64,000 nt of DNA from an uncultured Acidobacteriota bacterium (GTDB taxonomy: Bacteria > Acidobacteriota > Vicinamibacteria > Fen-336), in contig CADEEV010000011.1 of the NCBI GenBank assembly GCA_902826455.1, forward strand, positions 53,020 through 117,019. The letters run 5' to 3'. The translations under genes and the position numbers were made by a program. Positions 1 to 8,123 of the stretch are shown here, piece after piece (positions within the stretch are counted from its first letter, which is position 1; each line of letters opens with the position of its first letter). The notes under the pieces are model-generated. The model made no database searches. It was not told the DNA's origin and worked only from the letters and a program-made list of their open reading frames with translations.

Positions 1-166
1 GCAGCAGGACAGGGATCGAGAACCGGTACAGGCGGAGCTGTTCGGGGTCGTCGTGGACGTCGCGCTCCACGAGCTCGATGCCCGAGGCGGCCAGGACCGG
101 CCGGATCACTTCGGCCATCTCGTGGCACAGATGGCAGCCCGGGGCGCCGAGCAGCGTCGCGACCAT
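1..166 (-). CDS. glutaredoxin-like (DUF836-type) protein, partial
   Basis: The N-terminal 55 residues of a small thiol-disulfide protein are present; the rest lies beyond the window edge. A Cys-His-Leu-Cys motif at residues 11-14 follows a short first beta strand, and the next residues (alpha helix, then a strand with Val-Glu-Arg-Asp-Val) fit the thioredoxin fold of the DUF836/glutaredoxin family. The ATG at 166 lies 4 bases after the stop of the FTR1 permease gene, so the two are probably co-transcribed, and a thiol redox role next to heme c or iron transport is plausible but inferred. No clear Shine-Dalgarno is seen. Confidence 0.7.
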   Translation of the reverse strand, partial: MVATLLGAPGCHLCHEMAEVIRPVLAASGIELVERDVHDDPEQLRLYRFSIPVLL

Positions 167-170
167 CGGG

Positions 171-2084
171 CTACAGGTCGGCGGCGCGCGCGCGGCGCAG
201 GACGCTCAGGCCGGCGCCGAGGATCACGGTGAGAATCGCGAGCTGCACCAGGAGGCCGGTGAGGTCGGGATAGACGCCGAGCCACGCGATCTCGGGGAAG
301 GCGACCGGCCGCGCCGGCAGGAAGCCGGACTGCACGAGCACATAGACACCCGAGCCCGCGAAGGCGATCGAGAGCAGGCAGAGCAGGATTCCGGAGACAC
401 CGAAGAACGGCGCCAGGGGCAGCCGCAGGACGGTCCGGTTCATCACCCACGCTGCCGCCGCCGCTGCGGCGGTCCCCGCGAGGGCCCCCAGCCAGACGTG
501 GCTGCGCTGATCCCCGGCGTCGAAGAGCAGGGCCTGGGTGAAGAGCACGGTCTCCGCGGCCTCGCGGTAGACGGCCAGGAACGACAGTCCCGCCAGGAGG
601 CGCAGCTTGCGGGTGGACAGCGTCTGCTCCAGGTTCCGCTTGAGGTAGGCGAGCCAGCTCCGCGACTCGGCCCGCGAGATCATCCAGAAGCTCACGGAGA
701 ACAGGACTGCCGCGGCGGCGAGCGCGACGCAGGCCTCCAGGAGCTCGCGGCGCGCCACGCCCAGCCTCAGCACGCGCTCGAAGAGGAACCAGGTCAGGAT
801 GCCCGAGGGAAGGGCTGCGAGCCAGCCCAGGTGCACGTAGCGCGCGGCGTCGGCGCGCCCCAGCTTGCGCAGGCCGGCGAGCAGCGCCCCGACCAGCAAC
901 GCGGCCTCGATACCCTCCCGGAAGTAGATGAGCGCGGCCGCGGCGAACGGTACGACCGGGGCCTGGTCGCTCTGGGCCACCTGCATCAAGAGGCGGTTCA
1001 GGACCTGGGCCTGGGCTTCGACCGCGGCCGGAGTCGCTTGCGACAGTGCCACCCTCAGGTCCCGGAAGGCGGCCTCGACAGCCAACGTGGCCTGGGGGTC
1101 CCGTGCGCGCAGCTCCGGCTCGAGGGGCTCGAAGCCCTGCAGGTACGCGTCGATCGCGAGGCGCTCGGCGTCGGCCTTGTGCCCGGCGGCATGCGCGGCG
1201 ACGGCGGAGCGCACGAGCCCGCGCGTCCGGGCGATGCCGAGGGCCGCCGGAGGCGCGCTGAACGGGGCCTCGCGCCGGGCGTGGGCGAGCCCGGCCTCGG
1301 GCGAGGCGTGATGCTCCGAACGCAGCGTGGCCAGGATCTCCGCGTCCGAGGCCGCCGCCAGGTCGGCGAGGGACAGGCCGACCGGGCCCTGCTCCTTCTC
1401 GCCTTCGTGCCCCAGGCGGAACACGAAGAAGGCCAGGTCCCAGCGCTCGGCGGGGGAGAAGCTGTCGAACGACGCCATGCCCGTCCCCGGCACCCCGAAG
1501 GTCAGCGCGTTGTAGACCCGGAAGGGAGAGAGCAACGCCAGGCGGGCGGGATCGCGCAGGTTGGCCGGCGGGGGATCGAGGGCCTTCGCGCGCTCCGTGT
1601 CCGCCCGTCCGTCCTGGCCGTGGCACACCAGGCAGCTCTGGACGTACAGGGCCTGAGCTCGCGCCAGGTCGGGTCGGCTCGTGGGCATGCGCTGCAGGCC
1701 GAAGCGCTCCGCGACCTCGTCGCGCGCCGCGTGGCAGGCGTGGGCGACCGCCTCGGGGGCCGCCTTGGCGTCGACCAGGCTCGCGACGGACGCGATCTTG
1801 ACGTGGAGGCTGTCCGAAGCCGGAGCCGAGGCTCCCAGGAGGCGGGCGGCCAGACCGCTCGCGTCCTTGACGAACCGCACCTGCTCCTCGTACTCGGGCG
1901 CGCTCACGACGACACCCCCGGCGACGGCGCGCCCATAGTCGCCGCCGACGTAGTCGAGCAGCAGGGCCAGGCGCTGGGCGTCGCCGCCGTCCGGGGCGAC
2001 GGGGCGGGGCGCGGGCTCCGGGACGCATCCGACCCCGGACATGACCGCGACCAGGAGCAGCGCTGTCCTGAAATTGAAGTTCAT
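171..2084 (-). CDS. FTR1-family iron permease with N-terminal cytochrome c domain
   Basis: A 637-residue protein combining a c-type cytochrome with a high-affinity iron permease. A lipoprotein-type signal peptide ends at Cys20 (Ser-Gly-Val-Gly-Cys). A heme c site CLVCH is at 151-155, with a candidate distal ligand Met203. From about residue 380 there are seven or so membrane segments carrying the two REXXE iron-binding motifs of FTR1/EfeU permeases: REGIE (389-393) and REAAE (507-511). FTR1 permeases normally couple uptake to oxidation of ferrous iron; a fused periplasmic heme could accept those electrons (inference). The ATG at 2084 is preceded by a -10-like box only 12 bases upstream. The gene is followed at 4 bp by the glutaredoxin-like gene. 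Family assignment is secure; substrate (iron) is inferred from the motifs. Confidence 0.9.
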   Translation of the reverse strand: MNFNFRTALLLVAVMSGVGCVPEPAPRPVAPDGGDAQRLALLLDYVGGDYGRAVAGGVVVSAPEYEEQVRFVKDASGLAARLLGASAPASDSLHVKIASVASLVDAKAAPEAVAHACHAARDEVAERFGLQRMPTSRPDLARAQALYVQSCLVCHGQDGRADTERAKALDPPPANLRDPARLALLSPFRVYNALTFGVPGTGMASFDSFSPAERWDLAFFVFRLGHEGEKEQGPVGLSLADLAAASDAEILATLRSEHHASPEAGLAHARREAPFSAPPAALGIARTRGLVRSAVAAHAAGHKADAERLAIDAYLQGFEPLEPELRARDPQATLAVEAAFRDLRVALSQATPAAVEAQAQVLNRLLMQVAQSDQAPVVPFAAAALIYFREGIEAALLVGALLAGLRKLGRADAARYVHLGWLAALPSGILTWFLFERVLRLGVARRELLEACVALAAAAVLFSVSFWMISRAESRSWLAYLKRNLEQTLSTRKLRLLAGLSFLAVYREAAETVLFTQALLFDAGDQRSHVWLGALAGTAAAAAAAWVMNRTVLRLPLAPFFGVSGILLCLLSIAFAGSGVYVLVQSGFLPARPVAFPEIAWLGVYPDLTGLLVQLAILTVILGAGLSVLRRARAADL

Positions 2085-2096
2085 TTTCAGACGAGC

Positions 2097-2102
2097 AGAC
2101 TA
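2097..2102 (-). promoter_or_regulatory. -10 box for FTR1 permease gene
   Basis: TAGTCT on the minus strand, 12 bases before the ATG at 2084. Transcription would start about 5 bases before the ATG. No clear -35. Confidence 0.4.
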
Positions 2103-2131
2103 CAACGCCCGGCCCGGCAGCGTCAAAGCCG

Positions 2132-2827
2132 CTAGGCGCCCGTCATCTCCGTCACGATGGCCCGCGCGGCGGCCGCGGGATCGGGAGCTTCCGTGATCGG
2201 GCGGCCCACGACGAGGTAGCTCGAACCTGCGCGGATGGCCGCCGCCGGCGTCGCCGGCCGCGCCTGGTCCCCGAGGCTCGCTCCGCCCGGCCGGATGCCC
2301 GGCGTCACGACCAGGAACTCCGGCCCGCAGGCCTCGCGGATCAGCTCGACTTCCTGGGGCGAGGCCACGACGCCGTCCATGCCGGCCTCACGGGCGAGCA
2401 GCGCCAGGCTCCGCACGCGGGCCGGAACCCCGCCGGGCAGGCCGAGGCGCTCGAGGCTGGCCGCGTCGTGGCTGGTGAGGATGGTGATCGCGATCAGGCG
2501 CGTGGCCGCCGTGCCACGCGCCTTCACGGCCGCCCGCATCATCTCGAGGCCGCCGAGCGCATGCACGTCCAGGAGGGCGACGCCGAGGGTCCCGGCGGCC
2601 GAGACGGCGCTCGCGACCGTGTTCGGGATGTCGTGGTACTTGAGATCGAGGAACACGGGAGCGCCGCGCTTCGTGAGCCCCGCGACGAAGTCGGGGCCGG
2701 CCGCCGTGAAGAGCTGGCTGCCGACCTTGAACATGCCCACGTGGCCCGTGAGGGCCTCCACCAGGCCTTCGGCGCTCCGGCGGTCGGGCACGTCGAGAGC
2801 CACGATCAGGCGTTCCCGGGGCGTCAT
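2132..2827 (-). CDS. pyrF: orotidine 5'-phosphate decarboxylase
   Basis: Converts OMP to UMP, the last step of de novo UMP synthesis, in the cytoplasm. The 231-residue product has the usual length for group I enzymes. Visible signatures are the N-terminal LIVALDVP strand, Lys34 in the F-K-V-G segment, the catalytic Asp-Leu-Lys-Tyr-His-Asp stretch at 61-66 followed by IPNT, and the C-terminal phosphate-binding VVTPGIRP and VVGRPI segments. The ATG at 2827 overlaps the pyrD stop as ATGA, which fixes the start and implies translational coupling. It is the last gene of the minus-strand pyrK-pyrD-pyrF operon. Confidence 0.97.
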   Translation of the reverse strand: MTPRERLIVALDVPDRRSAEGLVEALTGHVGMFKVGSQLFTAAGPDFVAGLTKRGAPVFLDLKYHDIPNTVASAVSAAGTLGVALLDVHALGGLEMMRAAVKARGTAATRLIAITILTSHDAASLERLGLPGGVPARVRSLALLAREAGMDGVVASPQEVELIREACGPEFLVVTPGIRPGGASLGDQARPATPAAAIRAGSSYLVVGRPITEAPDPAAAARAIVTEMTGA

Positions 2828-3762
2828 CCGCGTCTCTCCCTCTCCGCGTCGCCGGGATACTCCAGGGTCCCGACGACCTGGTTGATGTCCGTGAGCCCGT
2901 GGCGCTCCAGGTAGGCGCGCAGGTCCGTGAGCACGCGCTCGTAGAGGCCCGGGTCGACGAAGTTGGCCGTGCCGATCTGTACGGCCCGGGCGCCGGCGAT
3001 CAGGAACTCGAGGACGTCGTTGGCCGTGGCGATCCCGCCGATGCCGAGCACCGGGATCCTGACGGCGCGCGCGGCCTGCCAGGTCATGCGCACCGCGACG
3101 GGCCGGATCGCCGGACCCGAGAGGCCGCCGGTCCCGAAGGCCAGCCGCGGCCGGCGCGACTCCACGTCGATCACGAGGCCCAGGAGCGTGTTGACGCACG
3201 AGAGCGCGTCGGCGCCGGCCTCTTCGCAGGCACGGGCGAAGATCGTGATGTCGCCCACGTTCGGCGAGAGCTTCGGGATCACCGGCAAGCGCGTCGCCTT
3301 GCGCACGGCGTCGACCACCTCGAAGGTCATGCGCGGATCGCCGCCGAACGCCATCCCGCCCTTCTTCACGTTTGGGCAGGAGATGTTGATCTCGAGGCCC
3401 GTCACGCCGGGAGCGCCGTCGAGGATCCGCGAGACCTCCGCGTACTCCTCGACCGTGTCGCCGCACACGTTCACGAGCAGGGCGGTGTCGTGCTTCGTGA
3501 GGCGCGGCAGCACGTCGGCCACGAACGCGCGCACGCCCACGCCCTGGAGTCCGATGGCGTTCAGGAGGCCCGCGGGAGTCTCGACGATGCGAGGCGTGGG
3601 GTTTCCCAGACGCGGCTCGAGGTAGAGGCCCTTGGAGACGATGCCGCCGAGCAGCCCGAGATCCATGAGGCTCTCGTACTCGACCCCGTAGCCGAACGTG
3701 CCCGAGGCGGCGATCAGCGGGTTCTTGAGGGCCATTCCGGCGACGTCGACGCCGAGCTTCAC
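2824..3762 (-). CDS. pyrD: dihydroorotate dehydrogenase catalytic subunit (class 1B)
   Basis: Oxidises dihydroorotate to orotate with FMN and passes electrons to PyrK, the NAD-linked partner encoded just upstream. The 312-residue product shows the class 1 features: N-terminal LKNP and SGTFGYG, a catalytic Cys129 in NISCPN (class 1 enzymes use Cys, class 2 use Ser), and the FMN phosphate site around PVLGIGGI and AGARAVQIGTA. I chose the GTG at 3762 because it overlaps the pyrK stop as GTGA, the same junction type seen throughout the window. A second in-frame GTG at 3768 would add two residues. Partner PyrK next door confirms the 1B subtype. Confidence 0.95.
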   Translation of the reverse strand: MKLGVDVAGMALKNPLIAASGTFGYGVEYESLMDLGLLGGIVSKGLYLEPRLGNPTPRIVETPAGLLNAIGLQGVGVRAFVADVLPRLTKHDTALLVNVCGDTVEEYAEVSRILDGAPGVTGLEINISCPNVKKGGMAFGGDPRMTFEVVDAVRKATRLPVIPKLSPNVGDITIFARACEEAGADALSCVNTLLGLVIDVESRRPRLAFGTGGLSGPAIRPVAVRMTWQAARAVRIPVLGIGGIATANDVLEFLIAGARAVQIGTANFVDPGLYERVLTDLRAYLERHGLTDINQVVGTLEYPGDAERERRG

Positions 3763-4556
3763 GTCCACACCACGTGCCGGCTGTCGAAGACGGGCCCCTC
3801 GGTGCAGGCGCAGCGGTACTTGGGCCGCGCCTCGCCCGGCTTCTGGATCCATACGACGCAGCCCAGGCAGGTGCCGATGCCGCAGCCCATCCAGGGATCG
3901 AGGCTCACCTGGCAGGGGAGCCCGCGCCGCTCGGCGAGCGACGCCACCGCGTGGAGCATCGCGTCCGGCCCGCACGCATAGAGGACGGCCTTCGGTGCCG
4001 CGGCGTCCAGGTACGCCTCGAGGGGCGCCGTCACCCGGCCGGTGACTCCGAGGCTTCCGTCTTCGGTCGCGACGACGAGCGTCGCGCCCAGGTGTTCGAA
4101 CGGAGAGCGCAGCTGCACGTCACCCGCGCTCCGCCCGCCGTAGAACACGCGACCCGCGCCGCCGCTCGCCTGGAGCTGCCGGGACAGCATCAGGAACGGC
4201 GCGATGCCGTAGCCTCCGGCGACCATGAGCGCCTCGCTGCCCTCAGGCGGCGCGACGAACGGCTGGCCCAGGGGGCCGAGGCACTGGGCGAGGTCACCGA
4301 CGTCCATGGCCGCGAGGCGCCGGGTGCCCTGGCCGATGGCCTTCAGGAACAGCGTGAACTCCTCGCGTTCGGGAGCGACGCTCATGATCGAGAACGGCCG
4401 CCGCAGCGGGGGCTCGGCCGAGATGCCGGCCTTGATCATCACGAACTGGCCCGCGCGCGCCTCGTGGGCGATCTCGGGGTGGCGGAAGGTCAGGAGAACG
4501 TAAGCGCCGTCCAGGGCCTCGCGGCGGACGAGAGGAATGTCACGGTTGCGTGCCAA
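3759..4556 (-). CDS. pyrK: dihydroorotate dehydrogenase electron transfer subunit
   Basis: FAD and 2Fe-2S protein that moves electrons from PyrD to NAD+. The 265-residue product is of ferredoxin-reductase type. RRPFS at 52-56 is the FAD-binding motif, GGYGIAP at 114-120 and YACGPDAM at 193-200 form the nucleotide-binding part, and the C-terminal cluster ligands are Cys225, Cys230, Cys233 and Cys249. The start is a TTG at 4556, chosen because a TATGAT -10 box sits only 9 bases upstream and no ATG or GTG lies in frame before the conserved N-terminus. It is the first gene of the minus-strand pyr operon and is divergent from the phosphodiesterase gene, 47 bp away. Confidence 0.93.
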   Translation of the reverse strand: MARNRDIPLVRREALDGAYVLLTFRHPEIAHEARAGQFVMIKAGISAEPPLRRPFSIMSVAPEREEFTLFLKAIGQGTRRLAAMDVGDLAQCLGPLGQPFVAPPEGSEALMVAGGYGIAPFLMLSRQLQASGGAGRVFYGGRSAGDVQLRSPFEHLGATLVVATEDGSLGVTGRVTAPLEAYLDAAAPKAVLYACGPDAMLHAVASLAERRGLPCQVSLDPWMGCGIGTCLGCVVWIQKPGEARPKYRCACTEGPVFDSRHVVWT

Positions 4557-4565
4557 GGCGTTCGG

Positions 4566-4571
4566 ATCATA
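4566..4571 (-). promoter_or_regulatory. -10 box of pyrKDF operon, leaderless type
   Basis: TATGAT on the minus strand, 9 bases before the TTG start of pyrK. The 18 bases from the box through the start codon match those of the CsaA-like gene (7160-7177) at 16 positions. Confidence 0.65.
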
Positions 4572-4586
4572 ACCGAAGCCCCCGGC

Positions 4587-4592
4587 TATAAT
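4587..4592 (+). promoter_or_regulatory. -10 box of membrane phosphodiesterase gene
   Basis: A consensus TATAAT 11 bases before the ATG at 4604, back to back with the pyrK -10 box. The predicted transcript has a leader of about 5 bases. Confidence 0.7.
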
Positions 4593-4603
4593 CGCGGTTC
4601 CTC

Positions 4604-6424
4604 ATGCTCGCGCGCATCCTCGGGAGCGCCTCGGTCGCCGCGGCGCTCCTGGCCTCGGACCTGGTGCTGCTCGCGCTCTTCCTCAACCCCGAGGTGGCCC
4701 TGCGTCGCGAGGCGCCGTCGTTGTTCGTATCCCTGTTCGTGCCCTACGTCGTCGGCGGCACGCTGCTCTTCACGGCGCTCGCCCTGCTGATCACGGCCGC
4801 GGGCGCGCCCCGCGTCGCGCGGCCGCCCCTGCCGAGCTGGCCCTGGTTCACCGCCCTCAGCTGCACGGCCGTCTCGATCGCCGCGTGCCTGTTCTGGTGG
4901 AACCTGGTGAGCTACCGCTACTCGATCCCGGTGGAGTTCGTGCGGGCGTTGACGGCGTCGTCCGTCGCGCTGGCCGTGGCCGCTCTCGTGCTGCTGGGCG
5001 CGGGCCTCGACGCCCTGCTGTTCCCGGATCGCGGCCGCAGCGTCGCCGCGCCGCTGGTCGTGCTCGCGGCGGCCTCGGCGGTCGTCGTGCCCCTCGGGCT
5101 CCGGCCGGTGCAGGGCCCGCGGCCGCGCCCGATGCCCGTGGCGACCGAGCGCGTCGAGCCGCTGCGGCGCGTGATCCTCATCGGCATCGACGGCCTGGGC
5201 CCGGCCCAGGTCGAGCGGGGCGTCGCGCGCGGAACCCAGGGCGTCTTCGCGGGGCTCCTGAAGCGCGGCGCCCACGGGCCCCTCGCGAGCTTCCGGCCGA
5301 CGGAAGGCCCGCCGCTCTGGGCGAGCATCTTCACCGGCCGCCTGCCGCGCGACCATGGGGTCAAGAGCTTCGCCACCTATCGGCTGCGGCTGTCGCCGAC
5401 GCCTTACGAGCTGCTGCCGAAGGGCGCCCTCGTGGGGGTTCTCGAGCGGCTGCGGCTCATCGACACGTCCCCCGTCACCGCGGCGTCGCGGCGCCGGCCC
5501 GCGCTCTGGGACGCCCTCAACGCCTTCGGTATCCACGCCGGGATCGTGCGTTTCTGGGGCACCCACCCGCCCGAGCGCGTGCAGGGCTTCATGCTGTCCA
5601 ACCACTTCCACCGGATGCGCGCCCGTGCCCAGGCCATCGACTCGCTGTATCCGGGCGACATGTTCGGCGAGATCGCGAACCGCGCCCTGGCCCCGGCCGA
5701 CGTCGATCCCGCGCTCGTGTCGCAGTTCGTGGACCTGTCGGCGGACGGCCCGGACGACGGTCAGTGGCGCCGCGATCTCGTGGACCGCGCCCTCGCCCCC
5801 GACCTCACGTACCAGCGCGCCGGAAGCGTGCTGCGCGCGAGCTACGACCCGCCGTTCTTCGCGACCTACTTCTACGGCCTCGACGTCGTGGGCCACGCCT
5901 TCACCCGTTACGCCGAGCCGGACCTCTTCGGCGACGTGACGCCCGACGACGCACGCCGCCTCGGCCGCATCGTCGACCAGTACGTCACGTTCCTGGGCCA
6001 GGGCATCTCCGAGACCGAGAAGGGCCTCAAGCCGGGGGAGATCCTGCTCGTGGTCTCGAGCTACGGCATGGAGCCCGTCTCCTGGTGGCGGCGGCTCCTC
6101 GCGGCTCCCTTCGGCGGATCCGCGATGAGCGGCACCCACGAAGGCGCGCCCGACGGGTTCCTCTTCGCGGTCGGCGACGGTGTGCGCGCGGGCGCCTCGG
6201 TGCAGCGTGCTTCCGTCCTCGACGTCGCCCCGACGATCCTCTACCTCATGGGCCTGCCCGTGGCCCGCGACATGGAAGGGCGCGTGTTCACCGAGATCCT
6301 CGAGCCTGCCTTCACCCGCGCCCATCCCGTCACGTTCATCCCGAGCTACGAGAGCCTGGCGGTGACTCCCACGTCGGGGCCCGCGGGCGACGACCTGCCG
6401 CCCCTTCCGGAGGAAACACCGTGA
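4604..6424 (+). CDS. membrane-anchored type I phosphodiesterase / nucleotide pyrophosphatase-like protein
   Basis: A 606-residue alkaline-phosphatase-superfamily protein. About four hydrophobic segments occupy the first 175 residues, followed by an extracytoplasmic catalytic domain from about residue 188. This domain has the first metal site IGIDGLGP, the PPLWASIFTG segment that carries the nucleophile region, RDHGV, and a late SSYGMEP/GTHEGAPDG region equivalent to the D-H and H ligands. Family members hydrolyse phosphodiester or phospho-groups; the substrate here is unknown. It overlaps the downstream HAD gene by GTGA. Transcription starts from a TATAAT box 11 bases upstream. There is no sign of a cysteine-type sulfatase site. 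Confidence 0.8.
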   Translation: MLARILGSASVAAALLASDLVLLALFLNPEVALRREAPSLFVSLFVPYVVGGTLLFTALALLITAAGAPRVARPPLPSWPWFTALSCTAVSIAACLFWWNLVSYRYSIPVEFVRALTASSVALAVAALVLLGAGLDALLFPDRGRSVAAPLVVLAAASAVVVPLGLRPVQGPRPRPMPVATERVEPLRRVILIGIDGLGPAQVERGVARGTQGVFAGLLKRGAHGPLASFRPTEGPPLWASIFTGRLPRDHGVKSFATYRLRLSPTPYELLPKGALVGVLERLRLIDTSPVTAASRRRPALWDALNAFGIHAGIVRFWGTHPPERVQGFMLSNHFHRMRARAQAIDSLYPGDMFGEIANRALAPADVDPALVSQFVDLSADGPDDGQWRRDLVDRALAPDLTYQRAGSVLRASYDPPFFATYFYGLDVVGHAFTRYAEPDLFGDVTPDDARRLGRIVDQYVTFLGQGISETEKGLKPGEILLVVSSYGMEPVSWWRRLLAAPFGGSAMSGTHEGAPDGFLFAVGDGVRAGASVQRASVLDVAPTILYLMGLPVARDMEGRVFTEILEPAFTRAHPVTFIPSYESLAVTPTSGPAGDDLPPLPEETP

Positions 6425-7116
6425 GCCAGCGCCTCGTCCTCTTCGACATCGACGGAACCATCCTTTCTTCCAGCGGAGTCTCCGCCCAGGCCCTGGGCGA
6501 GACCCTGGTCGAGATGTTCGGGAGCGACGGCTACAGCGCCCGCTACGACTACTCGGGCAAGACGGACCCGCAGATCGTGCGCGAGCTCATGCGCGAGGTG
6601 GGCTTCGAGGACGCGGAGATCGATCGCCGCCTGCCCGAGACCCTGCGGCGCTACTCGGCCCGCCTGGCCGAGGCGCTGCGGCCCGAGCACGTGAGTCCGA
6701 AGCCCGGCGTCACCGCCCTCGTCCACGCTCTCGCCGAGGATCCGCGCGTGTGCCTGGGCCTGCTGACCGGGAACCTGGAGCCCTGTGCGAGGGTGAAGCT
6801 GGGGCCCCTCGATCTCAACCCGCGCTTCGGCTTCGGCGCCTACGGCTCCGACCACGAGGACCGCTATCAGCTGCCGGCCGTGGCCGTGAAGCGGGCGCTC
6901 GACCACACCGGGCGCGCCTTCGCGGGCAAGACCGTGGTCATCGTCGGCGACTCGATCCACGACGTGCGCTGCGGCCAGAGCCTCGGCGTGCGCGCCGTGG
7001 CCGTGGCGACCGGGAAGACCTCGCGGGCGGTCCTCGCCGCCGAGGCTCCCGACGCCCTGCTCGGCGACTTCTCGGACATCGAGGCCTCGATCGAGGCCAT
7101 CCTGGGGCCCGCCTAG
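6421..7116 (+). CDS. HAD-superfamily phosphatase (phosphoglycolate phosphatase-like)
   Basis: A 231-residue HAD hydrolase. Motif I is FDIDGT (Asp nucleophile) at the N-terminus. A four-helix cap follows, then motif II LLTGN, a Lys in the VAVKRAL helix, and motif IV VIVGDSIHDVRCGQ. This arrangement is that of Gph/YjjG-like small-molecule phosphatases. Substrate cannot be read from sequence. The GTG at 6421 overlaps the previous stop as GTGA and has a good Shine-Dalgarno (GGAGG) just before it, so it is translated from the phosphodiesterase transcript. Confidence 0.85.
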   Translation: MSQRLVLFDIDGTILSSSGVSAQALGETLVEMFGSDGYSARYDYSGKTDPQIVRELMREVGFEDAEIDRRLPETLRRYSARLAEALRPEHVSPKPGVTALVHALAEDPRVCLGLLTGNLEPCARVKLGPLDLNPRFGFGAYGSDHEDRYQLPAVAVKRALDHTGRAFAGKTVVIVGDSIHDVRCGQSLGVRAVAVATGKTSRAVLAAEAPDALLGDFSDIEASIEAILGPA

Positions 7117-7159
7117 ACCCTTAGCGCGGGCCGACTTGTTCGCGCCGCCCGCCTCAGGG

Positions 7160-7165
7160 TACGAT
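7160..7165 (+). promoter_or_regulatory. -10 box of CsaA-like gene, leaderless type
   Basis: TACGAT 9 bases before a TTG start at 7175. The box, spacer and start form nearly the same 18-mer as that of pyrK, which supports both the promoter and the TTG start. Confidence 0.6.
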
Positions 7166-7174
7166 CCGACCGCC

Positions 7175-7504
7175 TTGGCCACCGTCGATGCTTTTCTTAC
7201 CCTCGACGTCCGGGTAGGGACCATCGTTTCGGCGCGGGTCCTGCGCGGCGCGCGTACTCCCTCCTTCGTGCTCGGTGTCGATTTCGGCGACCTCGGACTG
7301 CGCACGACCTGTGTCGAGATCGCGGACCTGTACGAGACCGACGAGCTGGTCGGGCTGCAGGTCGCCGCGGTGGTGAACGTGCCGAAGACGACGGTCGCGG
7401 GCCTCGAGTCCGAGGTGCTGGTGCTCACGGTGGACGACGGCCGCGGCGAACGGGTGCTCCTCATCCCGGAGCGGCCGATCCCCGATGGCGGAAGGGTGCG
7501 ATAG
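7175..7504 (+). CDS. CsaA-like tRNA-binding domain (EMAPII OB-fold) protein
   Basis: A 109-residue single-domain protein of the length and layout of CsaA: VDAFLTLDVRVGTI at the N-terminus, then DFG, a cis-acting VVNVPKTTVAGLESEVLVL core and the C-terminal RPIPDG turn. CsaA/EMAPII domains bind tRNA or act as dimeric chaperones; the role here is unknown. I chose the TTG at 7175 because it matches the CsaA N-terminus and lies 9 bases after a TACGAT box; a TTG at 7136 would add 13 residues unlike the family. It ends 7 bases before pyrR and probably heads the pyrRBC transcript. Confidence 0.82.
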   Translation: MATVDAFLTLDVRVGTIVSARVLRGARTPSFVLGVDFGDLGLRTTCVEIADLYETDELVGLQVAAVVNVPKTTVAGLESEVLVLTVDDGRGERVLLIPERPIPDGGRVR

Positions 7505-7511
7505 GAGAGCG

Positions 7512-8123
7512 ATGGGCACGCCGGCCGGGTTCAAGCTGCGGCAGGAGCTGATGGACGGCTCCCGGCTCTCGCGCACCCTGGCCCGCATGGCCCACGAGAT
7601 CGCCGAGCGCCACCCCGACCCTGCCCGCACCGCCCTCGTCGGGATCCGTTCCCGCGGCGTGCCCCTGGCGCGGCGTCTCGCGGCCCTGGTGAAAGAGGCC
7701 CTCGGCACGGCGCCGAAGGTGGGGGCCCTCGACATCACGCTCTACCGCGACGACCTCACGACGATCGCGCCCAACCCCGTCATGAAGGGCACGGACATCC
7801 CGTTCTCGATCGACGGCTGGACCGTGATCCTGGTCGACGACGTGCTCTTCACCGGCCGCACGGTGCGCGCCGCCCTCGACGAGCTCATCGACTTCGGGCG
7901 GCCGGCCCGCATCGAGCTGGCCGTGCTCGTCGACCGCGGTCACCGCGAGCTCCCGCTCCACGCCAACTACGTGGGCAAGTCGCTCACCACGTCGCGCCAG
8001 GAGGACGTCCAGGTGCAGCTCCAGGAGGAAGACGGCGACGACCGGGTGCTGCTCCTGGAGCGCGAGGCGGCTCGCCCGGCCGCGCCGGCGGCGAAGCCGA
8101 AGCCGAAGAGGAAGAGGCGATGA
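7512..8123 (+). CDS. pyrR: bifunctional pyr operon regulator / uracil phosphoribosyltransferase
   Basis: A 203-residue PRTase-fold protein. The PRPP loop [13 protein letters not shown] is clear, as are the N-terminal [18 protein letters not shown] and the [10 protein letters not shown] segment typical of PyrR. In other bacteria PyrR binds UMP/UTP and pyr mRNA leaders and has weak UPRTase activity. It is about 20 residues longer than usual because of an Ala/Pro/Lys/Arg-rich tail ending KPKPKRKRR. The ATG at 7512 has a Shine-Dalgarno (AGGAG at 7503) and the stop overlaps pyrB as ATGA. Confidence 0.93.
   Translation: MGTPAGFKLRQELMDGSRLSRTLARMAHEIAERHPDPARTALVGIRSRGVPLARRLAALVKEALGTAPKVGALDITLYRDDLTTIAPNPVMKGTDIPFSIDGWTVILVDDVLFTGRTVRAALDELIDFGRPARIELAVLVDRGHRELPLHANYVGKSLTTSRQEDVQVQLQEEDGDDRVLLLEREAARPAAPAAKPKPKRKRR

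Noticed and set aside
78..2135. Long open frames opposite real genes, such as 78-2135 (+), 28674-31676 (-), 38279-40852 (-) and 59463-63830 (+)
   Set aside because: They are products of high G+C; their translations are low-complexity, rich in Arg, Gly, His and Ala without domains, and lie over genes with clear families.
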